Below are positions 6,609 through 16,347 of a DNA stretch of 64,000 nt, piece by piece. Each line of letters opens with the position of its first letter. Position 1 is the stretch's first letter. The stretch covers positions 1-64,000 of the forward strand of contig SUYC01000016.1 in assembly GCA_015060625.1 (NCBI GenBank), written 5' to 3'. A program made the translations under genes and the position numbers. The notes under the pieces are model-generated. The model was not told where the DNA came from. It did no database searches and saw nothing but the letters and a program-made list of their open reading frames with translations. This DNA is from Xylanibacter ruminicola. GTDB lineage: Bacteria > Bacteroidota > Bacteroidia > Bacteroidales > Bacteroidaceae.

Positions 6609-7279
6609 TGATAAGTAGAAACATAATAGATGATGCATACAACCAGCTTTCCAATGCTTATTATGTTAAGCGCGACAGGAAGTCCATAGAGGAAAGCTGC
6701 AAACATTGCCAAAGTTTGGGAATTACCAATTTCCAAGAACTTGCAAACACAGAAATGACAAAGTTATATTCATATCGTAGCATCAAAACCTATCCTGTAT
6801 GTACATCCATAGAGTGTTTGCCTCCTGATGTATTGGGAATGTATGCATTGGCATGCATGAATGTTTTATTCAAGATGAATTTGGAAAGCATCAGGCGAGA
6901 TTGCCAATATGCATATCAGAGACTCTCACAGCCAGTTCAGTTTCAAAGTATTGATGTCTTATATGCATACAATGAAAAGCAATTGACGGTTGGAGACTTC
7001 TTGAAAGTCATTAAGTATGCGCTTGCCCTTGTGGATATTGTTTATCCTGACAACGAAGTGGCATCTGTTGCAAATCCCACTATCTGGGCTTTACAAGGAA
7101 TTGACGATGCGCTAAATAATAAATCAAAAACTGAGTTGATGAATCACTCACTTCATATTGCAGCAGACTTTCTTGCATCAAATGTGAAGGATTCTCTCAA
7201 CGACACAAATTCGAAACGCAATGTTGCAGTTTCGGCATTGATGGTCAATTTGGCAATAGATTTTCTACTTAAAGAATAA
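6605..7279 (+). CDS. Unknown 224-residue protein in the restriction operon
   Basis: I do not recognise this protein. It is soluble, mostly helical by eye and without signal peptide, membrane helices or an obvious catalytic motif. Six cysteines are scattered (for example CKHCQ near residue 33) but do not form a clear zinc site. It overlaps the regulator by four bases and ends five bases before res, so it is made with the restriction enzyme. It could be an accessory or antirestriction-type control protein, but nothing in the sequence shows this. Confidence 0.75.
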   Translation: MMISRNIIDDAYNQLSNAYYVKRDRKSIEESCKHCQSLGITNFQELANTEMTKLYSYRSIKTYPVCTSIECLPPDVLGMYALACMNVLFKMNLESIRRDCQYAYQRLSQPVQFQSIDVLYAYNEKQLTVGDFLKVIKYALALVDIVYPDNEVASVANPTIWALQGIDDALNNKSKTELMNHSLHIAADFLASNVKDSLNDTNSKRNVAVSALMVNLAIDFLLKE

Positions 7280-7284
7280 TATCT

Positions 7285-10005
7285 ATGGTATTTAAATTAG
7301 AAACCCCAGAACATCAACGAATTGCCATACAAAGTGTTGTGGAGGTGTTCCGTGGGATGGAAAAGAATACATACGACAATGCTACGGATGAGGACATTCG
7401 GGCTAACTACTGCTCGTTATCCATGGAGGCATTGATGGTAAACATAAACAAGATTGCAGCAGAAAACGGAGTGGATCCTTTACAATCCAATCTTCAAGAA
7501 ACAAGGAACGCATGTATCGAAATGGAAACGGGTACAGGCAAGACCCTGACTTATCTCCAAACAGCATACGAACTTTTCAACGAATATGGTCTTACCAAGT
7601 TCATCGTTCTTGTGCCGTCTATCCCTATCCGTCAGGGAGCCATAGATACATTTGAGAATTTTAAAGTCCAGTTGGAAGATAAGTATGGTTTTACTCCCAA
7701 TGCTTTCGTGTACGATAGTTCCAAATTGAGTGATCTTCGTGACTTCATTACTGCAGAAACGCCTCAGATAATGATTATGACAATGGCCTCGTTCAATTCT
7801 GAAGATAAGATTCTGAATCAGGAAGTGCGTGAAGATCTATTCAATAACAAACCTTTCATCGAGGCTATTGCCCGCACACACCCTATCGTATTTATGGACG
7901 AGCCACAGGAAGGTATGGACACAGAGAACTCCAGATTATGGCTTGCTAAGCTTTCTCCGTTGTTCAAGTTCCGCTATTCTGCCACGCATGCCGTGAAGGT
8001 GAATATGCTCTATCAGCTGACTCCAAGTGAGAGTTATCGTTTAGGACTGGTCAAAAAGATTGAAGTGCTCACCGTTACTGAGAAAAACGACGAAGCAACG
8101 CTAAAAATTGAAATCAGTGAGGTACAAGAGACAAAGACAGAGCCAAAGGTTAAGTTGAAGTTCTGGAAATACAATAAATCCAAAGAGAACTTTGTCTTCA
8201 AAGATTCCAACCTTTTAAAGAAAGGCGATAACCTTGCCGAGAAATCTGGTAACGACACCTATTCTGACTTTACGATCAGTCGCATTTACAAGAAATTGAG
8301 TACTCGTAAATGGGTTGTAGAGTTCACCAATGGCACCAGCATCGAAGAGGGAGCATCGTCGGCAAACAAGGAACAGGTTTGGGCATTGCAGTTGGAATGG
8401 CTCATTCGCCGTCACTTCCAGAACCAAGAACGTTTAAAACCTAAAGGCATCAAGAATCTTTCACTCATCTTCATTGACAAGGTCGCTAATTATATGAGCC
8501 CTGACAACCCAGTCATCAAGAAAATTTTCGAACAGCAGTACAAAACTGTATATGCTGAGTTTCACAATGGACAGACTCCTTCGGAAGAGCAAGTGACAGC
8601 TGTTCAGGGGTACTATTTTGCCAAAACTACAAATGGTGAATATACAGATAATGAGAAGAGTAATCAGAGCAACAAGGAAATATACGACGAAATTTTGCAT
8701 AACAAGCAGAAGCTCCTATCATTTAGTAGTACAATAGAATTCGTGTTCTCTCATTCTGCGCTTGGTGTAGGATGGGACAATCCAAATGTGTTCGGTATTG
8801 CCACTCTCAACGAAAGTTATTCTGAGAATAAGAAACGCCAGGAAATTGGCCGAGGTCTTCGTATCTGTGTAAACCAGCAAGGCGAACGTGTTTATGATGC
8901 AGAGGGAACTCCAGATGATGAAGTCATTAATCAACTCACAGTAGTTCCAAATGAGACCTACGAAACTTTTGCACGCAGTTATCAGAACGAAAACGAGAAG
9001 GCATTTGGCAAGTCTGGTGCTGGCGCCAAGCTCAAGCATACCCATAAAGGCAAGCATCAGAACCGCGTAACGTTCAAATTAAATAAAGACGAAAACATTC
9101 AGAGTGTGTTCCGCAGATTCTGGAATACAATTGCCAAGAAGACAACCTATCGCGTCAGCTTCGATGAGGATGCTATCATACGTCGTAGCATAGAGGAGTT
9201 GAATACGATCTCTATTGCTGAATACAAAGCTGAAGTATCCAGCTATCGTGTTGGTGACATTGAAGATTTGTCGCAACGGGAATACATAGGTTCGGAAGAT
9301 CGCAACCTAAAAGGACATTATTCTCCACAGGATTTGGTAGAAGACCTTAGCGAAAAGACTGGACTATGTTATAATTCCATAATGCGTATCGTTCGGGATA
9401 TTGAGACCCAAAAGGAGTATCTGAAGAATCCTCCAGTTTTTCTAGAAACAGCAGCGTTCAAAATCAAGCAGGTGCAGCTTGACGAATTAGTCAGATGCGT
9501 AAAATATAATCCAACTGATGAGGTGTATCCTTTCGACTTTGCAGACTTCACCAAGGATGCTTGTGACAATTACGTCTCAACTCCTAATCATGGTGTTTGG
9601 GATAAAACGCTCTATGACAGTGGACTTGAACGCGACTTTGCTGTTGATGCAGACAAAAATGAAAATCAAAAGGTAGTGTGTTTCTTGAAATTTCCATCAT
9701 GGTACAAGATTCCAACACCTATCGGTAACTACGAGCCAGACTTTGGTGTCGTGTTGAAGCGTGTTTCCTTACGGAATAATCAAGATCAACAAGAATATTA
9801 TTTTGTTGTTGAGATTAAAGGCACCAATGATATTAACGACAAGAAAGCTCTTACTCCCCATGAAATAGCTCGTATGGAATTTGCCAAAAAGCATTTTTGC
9901 TCTCTCGGCATCGAAGCTGTTTATAAAGCTCCAATACGTGAATTTTCAACATTTATGGCGCAAGCCGAACAAACAATAAATAATCAAGTAAATGGAAACA
10001 TATAA
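7285..10005 (+). CDS. Type III restriction enzyme Res subunit (helicase-nuclease)
   Basis: The 906-residue product is the translocating and cleaving subunit of a type III restriction-modification system, active only in complex with Mod. The superfamily 2 motor shows the Walker A motif ETGTGKT at residues 81-87, a Walker B of the form DEPQ at 205-208 and RYSATH about 30 residues later. The motif VI region (RQEIGRGLRICVN) is near residue 525. The C-terminal PD-(D/E)xK nuclease is visible as EPDF at 817-820 and VEIKGT with E843 and K845. Length is normal for the family. The last 14 bases overlap mod in another frame. Confidence 0.95.
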   Translation: MVFKLETPEHQRIAIQSVVEVFRGMEKNTYDNATDEDIRANYCSLSMEALMVNINKIAAENGVDPLQSNLQETRNACIEMETGTGKTLTYLQTAYELFNEYGLTKFIVLVPSIPIRQGAIDTFENFKVQLEDKYGFTPNAFVYDSSKLSDLRDFITAETPQIMIMTMASFNSEDKILNQEVREDLFNNKPFIEAIARTHPIVFMDEPQEGMDTENSRLWLAKLSPLFKFRYSATHAVKVNMLYQLTPSESYRLGLVKKIEVLTVTEKNDEATLKIEISEVQETKTEPKVKLKFWKYNKSKENFVFKDSNLLKKGDNLAEKSGNDTYSDFTISRIYKKLSTRKWVVEFTNGTSIEEGASSANKEQVWALQLEWLIRRHFQNQERLKPKGIKNLSLIFIDKVANYMSPDNPVIKKIFEQQYKTVYAEFHNGQTPSEEQVTAVQGYYFAKTTNGEYTDNEKSNQSNKEIYDEILHNKQKLLSFSSTIEFVFSHSALGVGWDNPNVFGIATLNESYSENKKRQEIGRGLRICVNQQGERVYDAEGTPDDEVINQLTVVPNETYETFARSYQNENEKAFGKSGAGAKLKHTHKGKHQNRVTFKLNKDENIQSVFRRFWNTIAKKTTYRVSFDEDAIIRRSIEELNTISIAEYKAEVSSYRVGDIEDLSQREYIGSEDRNLKGHYSPQDLVEDLSEKTGLCYNSIMRIVRDIETQKEYLKNPPVFLETAAFKIKQVQLDELVRCVKYNPTDEVYPFDFADFTKDACDNYVSTPNHGVWDKTLYDSGLERDFAVDADKNENQKVVCFLKFPSWYKIPTPIGNYEPDFGVVLKRVSLRNNQDQQEYYFVVEIKGTNDINDKKALTPHEIARMEFAKKHFCSLGIEAVYKAPIREFSTFMAQAEQTINNQVNGNI

Positions 10006-11962
10006 AGACCACATAACGTTGACTCCCGACATGAATGAGGAACGTCTGAACACCCTCCGCGAACTGTTCCCTGACTGGTTCACACAGGAAGGCCATCTTG
10101 ATATCAACGAAGTCAAGAAAGCTGTAAATCTAGATAGTGTTGAAGAGACTGAACGATATGAGTTCCGTTGGTTTGGCAAGTCTGCGGCTAAGCGTAATGC
10201 TTTTACGCCTACACGCGCAACGTTACATTACGATGCAGAGCGTAGCGTTAATGCTGGCACGACTGACAACATCATCATTGAAGGTGAAAACCTCGAAGTT
10301 CTCAAAATACTTTCTTCCAGTTATCGTGGAAGAATAAAGTGTATATATATTGATCCTCCATACAATGCCGATGCCCTGACAGCTTATAATGACAATTTTG
10401 CCCAAGACAAAAAACAGTATTGGGAAGAGAGCGGAATAACTGAAAATGGTGTGGTTGTAGATACAGAAACTGTGCCAGAAGGACGTATACATAGCGTTTG
10501 GATGAGCGATATATATGCACGTTTGCTCCAAGCCCGTTCTTTGCTAACATCGGATGGTATTATTTTTATTTCCATCAATGATAAAGAAGTCACGCATTTG
10601 AAGAAAATCTGTGATGAGGTATTCTTTCCAAGCAACTTTATTGCCCAATTTGTTTGGGGAACTGATGGTAATTTCGATAATCAAGCAAAGATAAAGACTT
10701 GTCACGAGTATATTTTGCTCTATGCCAAAAAAGCATCAGAGTTTGATTTTCCACATATAGTCGATCCCAATATTACGGACAAGAGTAAACTCAATAATGC
10801 ACAGATTAGAAATACAATCGTTAAGAATGGGCCTAAAAATCCAGTCCAGAAGGTTATATTGAAAGCAGGTTTCCCATGTGAATTTAAGAGTGGTGTAATT
10901 CCTGCAAGACAGAATCAATGGCCACATTTTAGCGAAGACATTGTTGTCGATAATTATAAGGTTGTAAACGATGTTGAGATAGAAAGTGGTTGGGCAGCAC
11001 GTGGACAATTTGATGCATTTATGAATGAAGAGAACAATTGGAAACCAGTAAAAGACACTAAGGGACAAGACACCACATTTGTTCTTCTAGAATCTGGAAC
11101 AATAGAATGTGTCAAGGATAGAGGGTTTAAAAGCCATGTTATCTCTCTTCTTCAGAATTTTGGTGGCACACAAAGTGCTACTAGCGAATTAAGTGCTTTG
11201 GGTATATATGGTTTTGATTATCCAAAACCGACCAAACTCATAGAGTATCTAATTCGGATGAACAATTGTGATGATTGTATAATTCTTGATTTTTTTGCAG
11301 GTTCAGGAACAACTGGACACGCTGTGGTCAACTGCAATCTACAAGATGTCGGAGGAAAACGAAAGTTCATCCTTGTACAGTTTCCTGAAGCAATCTCTGC
11401 AAAACATGCTGCAGCCAAACATGGATATAAGAAGATAAGTGATCAAACTATCGCTCGTAACAAGGCTGTATATGATAAGATAAAAGCTTCTTATGAAGGG
11501 AAACTCATTACTCCAGAAGACCAACAACAGTTAGACCAACTTGGTTTCAAGGTATTCACGCTGAGTAAATCCAGCTTCCCCCGTGTGGATTTTGCTCCTG
11601 ACCCAGATAAGAACGAAGAAGAGAATCTTGCATTGTTCCAGGAGTATGTCGCTCAAAAAGAACAGCAGCTTACCCTTGCTTTCAATGAAGACGAACTGAT
11701 AACAGAGATTCTGATTAAGCAGGGCTTTATGCTAACCTATAAGTTGGAAGCACAGTCACAGTTCACACAGAATAAGGTATATAAAGCTACCGACGGTGTA
11801 AAAACAGCGTTCATTACCGTCGATTCACAACTCTATGATGAAACTGTAGATTACTTCATGCAACATACAGACATTAAGTTCATCTGCATTGAGCGGGCCC
11901 TCGATACCACCAAGAAATTCAATCTCAAAAACAACATGCAAGACAAATTCTTTGCGTTCTAA
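9992..11962 (+). CDS. Type III restriction-modification Mod subunit (adenine-N6 DNA methyltransferase)
   Basis: The 656-residue product methylates an adenine in an asymmetric recognition site using S-adenosylmethionine and gives the Res-Mod complex its specificity. The catalytic motif DPPYN is at residues 121-125 and precedes the AdoMet-binding motif DFFAGSGTTGHA starting at 433, the beta-class order of type III Mod proteins. The stretch between them (~190-410) is the likely target recognition domain and is AT-rich compared with the rest of the gene, as expected for an exchanged module. I see no simple repeats that would make mod phase variable. It overlaps res by 14 bases. Confidence 0.95.
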   Translation: METYKDHITLTPDMNEERLNTLRELFPDWFTQEGHLDINEVKKAVNLDSVEETERYEFRWFGKSAAKRNAFTPTRATLHYDAERSVNAGTTDNIIIEGENLEVLKILSSSYRGRIKCIYIDPPYNADALTAYNDNFAQDKKQYWEESGITENGVVVDTETVPEGRIHSVWMSDIYARLLQARSLLTSDGIIFISINDKEVTHLKKICDEVFFPSNFIAQFVWGTDGNFDNQAKIKTCHEYILLYAKKASEFDFPHIVDPNITDKSKLNNAQIRNTIVKNGPKNPVQKVILKAGFPCEFKSGVIPARQNQWPHFSEDIVVDNYKVVNDVEIESGWAARGQFDAFMNEENNWKPVKDTKGQDTTFVLLESGTIECVKDRGFKSHVISLLQNFGGTQSATSELSALGIYGFDYPKPTKLIEYLIRMNNCDDCIILDFFAGSGTTGHAVVNCNLQDVGGKRKFILVQFPEAISAKHAAAKHGYKKISDQTIARNKAVYDKIKASYEGKLITPEDQQQLDQLGFKVFTLSKSSFPRVDFAPDPDKNEEENLALFQEYVAQKEQQLTLAFNEDELITEILIKQGFMLTYKLEAQSQFTQNKVYKATDGVKTAFITVDSQLYDETVDYFMQHTDIKFICIERALDTTKKFNLKNNMQDKFFAF

Positions 11963-11991
11963 TCCATACCTTTAATAAATAATAAGCATAT

Positions 11992-14900
11992 ATGAGCATT
12001 CAAGACCAGAAATACGAGGAACTTACAGCTTTAGAGCTATTAAGGCAAGATTATAAGCAAGGAATTATGTCGGCCTTAGTTGGAGCAGGTTTCTCTTTAA
12101 ATGTGTCGAAACATTTTCTTACATGGAACGGGCTTTTATATGACATGGTTTTCGAAAAATATGAGAGTCAAATAAAAAAAGCATACGAAGAACACATAAA
12201 GGAAAATAACACAATAGGAAGCAAGAGTAAAAGAGATTTCTATTTTGACAAAGTTTCTGAGTTGATAAAAGAAATAGGTGCTTTGCCTCTTGCATCTCAA
12301 TATGTTCATGAACATGAAAACATGCATGAGTCAATTGACGCATATATTGAGGACCATATACCTTATGCTAAAATCAGTGAAGAAGGGATTCATTTGTATA
12401 AGAAAGATAAAGAAATAGATAAGTGCGATGTCGATTGTTTGAAATTGCATCAATTGTTACTTCAATGCGTGGGATTCCGTAATTATTTCACTACCAATTA
12501 TGATAATCTTCTAGAAATTTCGATAGACATGGAAGAAAGACCTATAACCGTTGTTAACCGAGGAAAAGATCTTTCAAATACGTCCGCTGATTGTAAAATA
12601 ATAAAGATTCATGGCAGTCTTAGAGAAGATCAAAATGATTCAAGTGGATTTGATGGATGTAATGATACTAATTATATTATAACTCAAGAGGATTACAACT
12701 CATATGAAAAAAAACATTCAGCATTCAAGACTATCCTGAATACAGAAATGTTACAAGGAGTATTCTGTTTGATAGGCTTTTCTGGAACAGATCCAAATTT
12801 TAGAAGTTGTATTGATTGGCTTTTGAAAATCCTTGGTTCACAAGATGACAAACAAGTAAAATTCTATTTGATTGATTTATCAGAAAAAGAGCCAGAACCA
12901 TACATTACAGCTTATTACTTACATAAACATATTAAGGTTGTACGATTAAGAGATCAGAAAATAATGGATTTGTTGGGGCTCACTAACTCCAATTCTGAAG
13001 TAGTAAATGAAAGCAGCAAAGAATATACAACAACGAACAACGATGTTATTCTTTCCAACAAGTCCCTACTGGAAGCTTTTCTTAATTATTTGAGAGAGGC
13101 ATATCCAACTTTTGCCGATGATCATGATGAGTTCACTTATGACAAAGCATTGTCTGAGTCAAAGTGCGCTGTTTTTGATTATAGGAAACTATGGGAAAAA
13201 GGATTAGGAATATTAAGAAAAGAAGAATTGTCCCAACTGGCTCAAGAAATCAAAGATGTTCGTAAAGTCGTAAGATTTAGCAAGGTAATATTTCCACAAG
13301 AAAACTTTATCGATTTGTTGATGTCCAAAGAACCTCTAACAAAGGATCAGGCATTTTTATTCGCTCTTGCTGTCAAAGACGTAGGTCAGATTCCTAGTTA
13401 CTATGTTAACTATCATAAAGAAGACGAAGAATTAAGTAAACAACCAATATGGATTCAACTCATTGAACGTGAAAAAACTCTTCATGGATCAATGGAGACA
13501 ATGGTAGAAATAGAAGAGAACTGGGCTATATACGAACAAATTCTACGGTATCTTTTTAATCTTGATTTTGCGAAATCCAAAGAACTTTTATGTAACTGGG
13601 ATGCCATAAATTATTGGTTGCAGAATAAAGTCATGCGTATGGCTGTTTATGAAGACCAATATAAAGAAGCTCAAAAAATATTAGATGAAACCATAAAAAA
13701 GGAAAAGAATCCTTCCGAGAAGTTGTATGAGGTTATTCTCGCCAATTTCATTTCTCATACTTGGCCACAACCATATAGTACAGACAATTATTGGAGATAT
13801 GGTTTGGATGGGCAAGGTGATATGCTGAGTTTTATGATGTCTTCACTTCGTGACAAAAAACAAAAACCGAAAAGACGTGGTTGGATTGGCTCTACTTGGA
13901 ATATAGGCAGTAACCATGGAGATTATGTGAAAAGTCTGAGAATTCTTCAATTCATAATAGACTCTGGCATATATGTTTCGCTCCCTGGTTATATTATGTT
14001 TGATATTGCTAACTGGTATGTTGTATTCCAAAACCTGTTTGAATACTTTCCATACCCCTGTTTCTTCTATTCTATTCAATATAATGACCGAGATGTACAA
14101 AGGCGTATCGGAGAAGATTATGCTTACAACGAAAAACTTCAGAAATTCAATGAAGATATTCTAATCAAATCACTGAATGCCATAGGAAAAGATGAAACGC
14201 CTATGTATTTTAAGACAGGAATCCTAAATGTGACTGCAACAATGTATATTGCCGTTGATGAAGAACTCTGGTTTGAAATATTTAAGGAATCTGTATTTAA
14301 GACCTTCTTACAGCGATTACAAGATGCAAAAGATTCTGACGAACTGGTCTTTAATGTTAAATTCGCATTAGGAAGTATTAGAAATCCTGATAATATTTAC
14401 TGGGCTTTTCAACAATTGATCGCAAGATACTCTATGAATGATGGTATCGTGTCTGGCATTATAGTAAACAATCTATTAATACAATATATTCAGAAAAAAG
14501 TTAAAATTAACGATATTCTTTTATTTCCCAATGTCCTAAGTAGGAAAACTTTATTTCTATTAAACACCTTAAATAACGAAGGCTTCTTGTCTGATGAATT
14601 CATTTCTTCATTTTGTAAAATCATTCATGGTACAGATGTTTTAGATATTCCACGCGATAGGGTTGCATTGTTTCAACTATTCAATTTGACAAAAAATGAT
14701 AAGCAATCTGTCGAAAAAATTAAGCACTGTTTCCTATCAATGGATATCTGGCATTGTGGCATTCTTAATGACAAGGAGTTTGGCTGGACGGAGCCAATGT
14801 ATATTAGACTCAATTTGCTAAACGACAAGATTATTTGGACAGATGATGAGTTTGATATTATAAAAGACAATCTTATCAAAAATGTGTCTCTTTATGATAA

Positions 14901-15465
14901 GGCACACAAATCTCTACATGAAGATACTTTCATTAAAAGTATTCAAGTTCTCTATTTGTCGGATATGATAAAGTTCATTGATGGATTAGAGCCTAATAGA
15001 CGGGAATCCCTTTTGTCCTGTAGAGAAATAATAGAAAAGCTACTTCTTGATAGAACTGAATATGCAGACAATATTGATTTAATGATGTCAGAACAATCTG
15101 CAGATGTTGATAGGGCAATGGGAAACATCTGTGAAGGAATTGTTCATAATGGTATTGAAAAATATCGAGATGATATTGATTTCTTAATTGATCGTGCCAT
15201 TATGAAGAAACCAGTTGCCCTAACGCGCAATTTGCGATGTGTAAAGTTTATTTGCGAACAGATAATAAGTTTTGGCTATGCAAAAAAACTGCTTAAATTG
15301 TTGTCTGTATATGAAGACTCCGAATCATGGCATTCGTTAGATTTGCGTTTTGCATTTAACTATCTTCATTTTATTGCTAAGGCATTAAAAGAAAATGGAG
15401 AAATAGACGAAGTGATTGATTTCTGGATAGAGAACTCTTTTGTGAATCGATTTATTGTGGAATAA
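11992..15465 (+). CDS. Large SIR2-domain protein, probable defence NADase effector
   Basis: The 1157-residue protein begins with a SIR2-like domain of about 330 residues. The NAD-binding loop is GAGFS at 31-35; FTTNYDNLLE at 166-175 holds the expected catalytic Asn169; KIHGS holds His207; and GFSGTDPNF is at 262-270. This set is typical of the SIR2 NAD-degrading effectors of bacterial defence rather than of protein deacetylases, whose Cys4 zinc site is absent here. The remaining ~800 residues are mostly helical, AT-rich in DNA, and match no family I recognise; in DSR-type systems such a tail senses the phage. It starts 29 bases after mod, so it is probably co-expressed with it. NADase activity and a sensing role are inferred. 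Confidence 0.88.
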   Translation: MSIQDQKYEELTALELLRQDYKQGIMSALVGAGFSLNVSKHFLTWNGLLYDMVFEKYESQIKKAYEEHIKENNTIGSKSKRDFYFDKVSELIKEIGALPLASQYVHEHENMHESIDAYIEDHIPYAKISEEGIHLYKKDKEIDKCDVDCLKLHQLLLQCVGFRNYFTTNYDNLLEISIDMEERPITVVNRGKDLSNTSADCKIIKIHGSLREDQNDSSGFDGCNDTNYIITQEDYNSYEKKHSAFKTILNTEMLQGVFCLIGFSGTDPNFRSCIDWLLKILGSQDDKQVKFYLIDLSEKEPEPYITAYYLHKHIKVVRLRDQKIMDLLGLTNSNSEVVNESSKEYTTTNNDVILSNKSLLEAFLNYLREAYPTFADDHDEFTYDKALSESKCAVFDYRKLWEKGLGILRKEELSQLAQEIKDVRKVVRFSKVIFPQENFIDLLMSKEPLTKDQAFLFALAVKDVGQIPSYYVNYHKEDEELSKQPIWIQLIEREKTLHGSMETMVEIEENWAIYEQILRYLFNLDFAKSKELLCNWDAINYWLQNKVMRMAVYEDQYKEAQKILDETIKKEKNPSEKLYEVILANFISHTWPQPYSTDNYWRYGLDGQGDMLSFMMSSLRDKKQKPKRRGWIGSTWNIGSNHGDYVKSLRILQFIIDSGIYVSLPGYIMFDIANWYVVFQNLFEYFPYPCFFYSIQYNDRDVQRRIGEDYAYNEKLQKFNEDILIKSLNAIGKDETPMYFKTGILNVTATMYIAVDEELWFEIFKESVFKTFLQRLQDAKDSDELVFNVKFALGSIRNPDNIYWAFQQLIARYSMNDGIVSGIIVNNLLIQYIQKKVKINDILLFPNVLSRKTLFLLNTLNNEGFLSDEFISSFCKIIHGTDVLDIPRDRVALFQLFNLTKNDKQSVEKIKHCFLSMDIWHCGILNDKEFGWTEPMYIRLNLLNDKIIWTDDEFDIIKDNLIKNVSLYDKAHKSLHEDTFIKSIQVLYLSDMIKFIDGLEPNRRESLLSCREIIEKLLLDRTEYADNIDLMMSEQSADVDRAMGNICEGIVHNGIEKYRDDIDFLIDRAIMKKPVALTRNLRCVKFICEQIISFGYAKKLLKLLSVYEDSESWHSLDLRFAFNYLHFIAKALKENGEIDEVIDFWIENSFVNRFIVE

Positions 15466-15495
15466 AATGAGTACATTTGCAAACATAATAATAAC

Positions 15496-16323
15496 ATGGG
15501 CAAAACAGTAACAACATATTTGATAGATGGTGATCCGAAAGGGACTCAATATGTGTTCATCAGCAATAAGATTTGCAAGATGTATGTGATTCCTCGTTCT
15601 AATCTCTCTATTCTGAATGAACGACAGGAGTTGCAGACACCGGCATTCTATATTTTGTTGGGTGAGGATGAGGCAACAAAGCCAAAGGCGTACATTGGTG
15701 AAACGGAGAATTTCCGTGAGCGGGTGAAAGATCATGATAGCAAGAAAGCGTTTTGGCAAAAGGCGCTACTGTTCATCTCAAAGGATGCAGCCATGACAAA
15801 GGCTGATGTGCAATATTTGGAACATCGGGCAATCGCAGAGGCAAAGGCCTCCAATACTTTTGTACTGAATGAGAACAAGCAAACGCCAAAGGCTCCCAAC
15901 CTTCCTGAATACAGGAAGGATGATATGGAGAGTTTCTTTGAAGATGTGAAGTTCCTTACTTCCTTTATTGGTTGCAGTATCTTTGATGTGGTAAAACCGA
16001 AGGAAGAACATCTGTTCTATACAAAGGGACGCGGTTGTGATGCTAAAGGTTTCTATGATGCTAATGGATTCACTGTCTTAAAGGGTAGTATTGTCGCAAA
16101 ATCGTCTGTCCCATCGTTTACATGGAAAGAGAAACGTGAGAATCTTCTTAAAGACTATACTGTCAGCAAAGGTGACAAGTTGGAATTGGGGTCTGACAAA
16201 ACTTTCTCAAGCCCCAGCATTGCTGCCGACTTCTGCATAGGCAGCAGCAATAACGGTTGGCTCGTTTGGAAAGACAAAGATGGTCAGACATTAGATGCTG
16301 TGTATAGAAAGCAATTGGAATAA
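15496..16323 (+). CDS. GIY-YIG nuclease family protein with C-terminal DUF4357
   Basis: The 275-residue product carries a GIY-YIG fold after a 50-residue N-terminal cap: FYILLGE at 51-57 and AYIGETENFRERV at 65-77 supply the two name motifs and the arginine, and LEHRAIAEAKASN at 108-120 supplies the metal-binding glutamate and the asparagine. The last 60 residues (SSPSIAADFCIGSSNNGWLV, then KDGQTLDAVYRK) match DUF4357, a domain often fused to these nucleases near restriction systems. It lies 30 bases after the SIR2 gene; TACATTTGC at 15472-15480 may give it a secondary promoter. Its target is unknown. Confidence 0.88.
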   Translation: MGKTVTTYLIDGDPKGTQYVFISNKICKMYVIPRSNLSILNERQELQTPAFYILLGEDEATKPKAYIGETENFRERVKDHDSKKAFWQKALLFISKDAAMTKADVQYLEHRAIAEAKASNTFVLNENKQTPKAPNLPEYRKDDMESFFEDVKFLTSFIGCSIFDVVKPKEEHLFYTKGRGCDAKGFYDANGFTVLKGSIVAKSSVPSFTWKEKRENLLKDYTVSKGDKLELGSDKTFSSPSIAADFCIGSSNNGWLVWKDKDGQTLDAVYRKQLE

Positions 16324-16347
16324 AATTTGTAACTTTGCAAACGAAAT

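Noticed and set aside
9992..11962. Phase-variable repeat tract in mod
   Set aside because: No run of short tandem repeats is present in mod or in the region before it, so phase variation by slippage is not supported.
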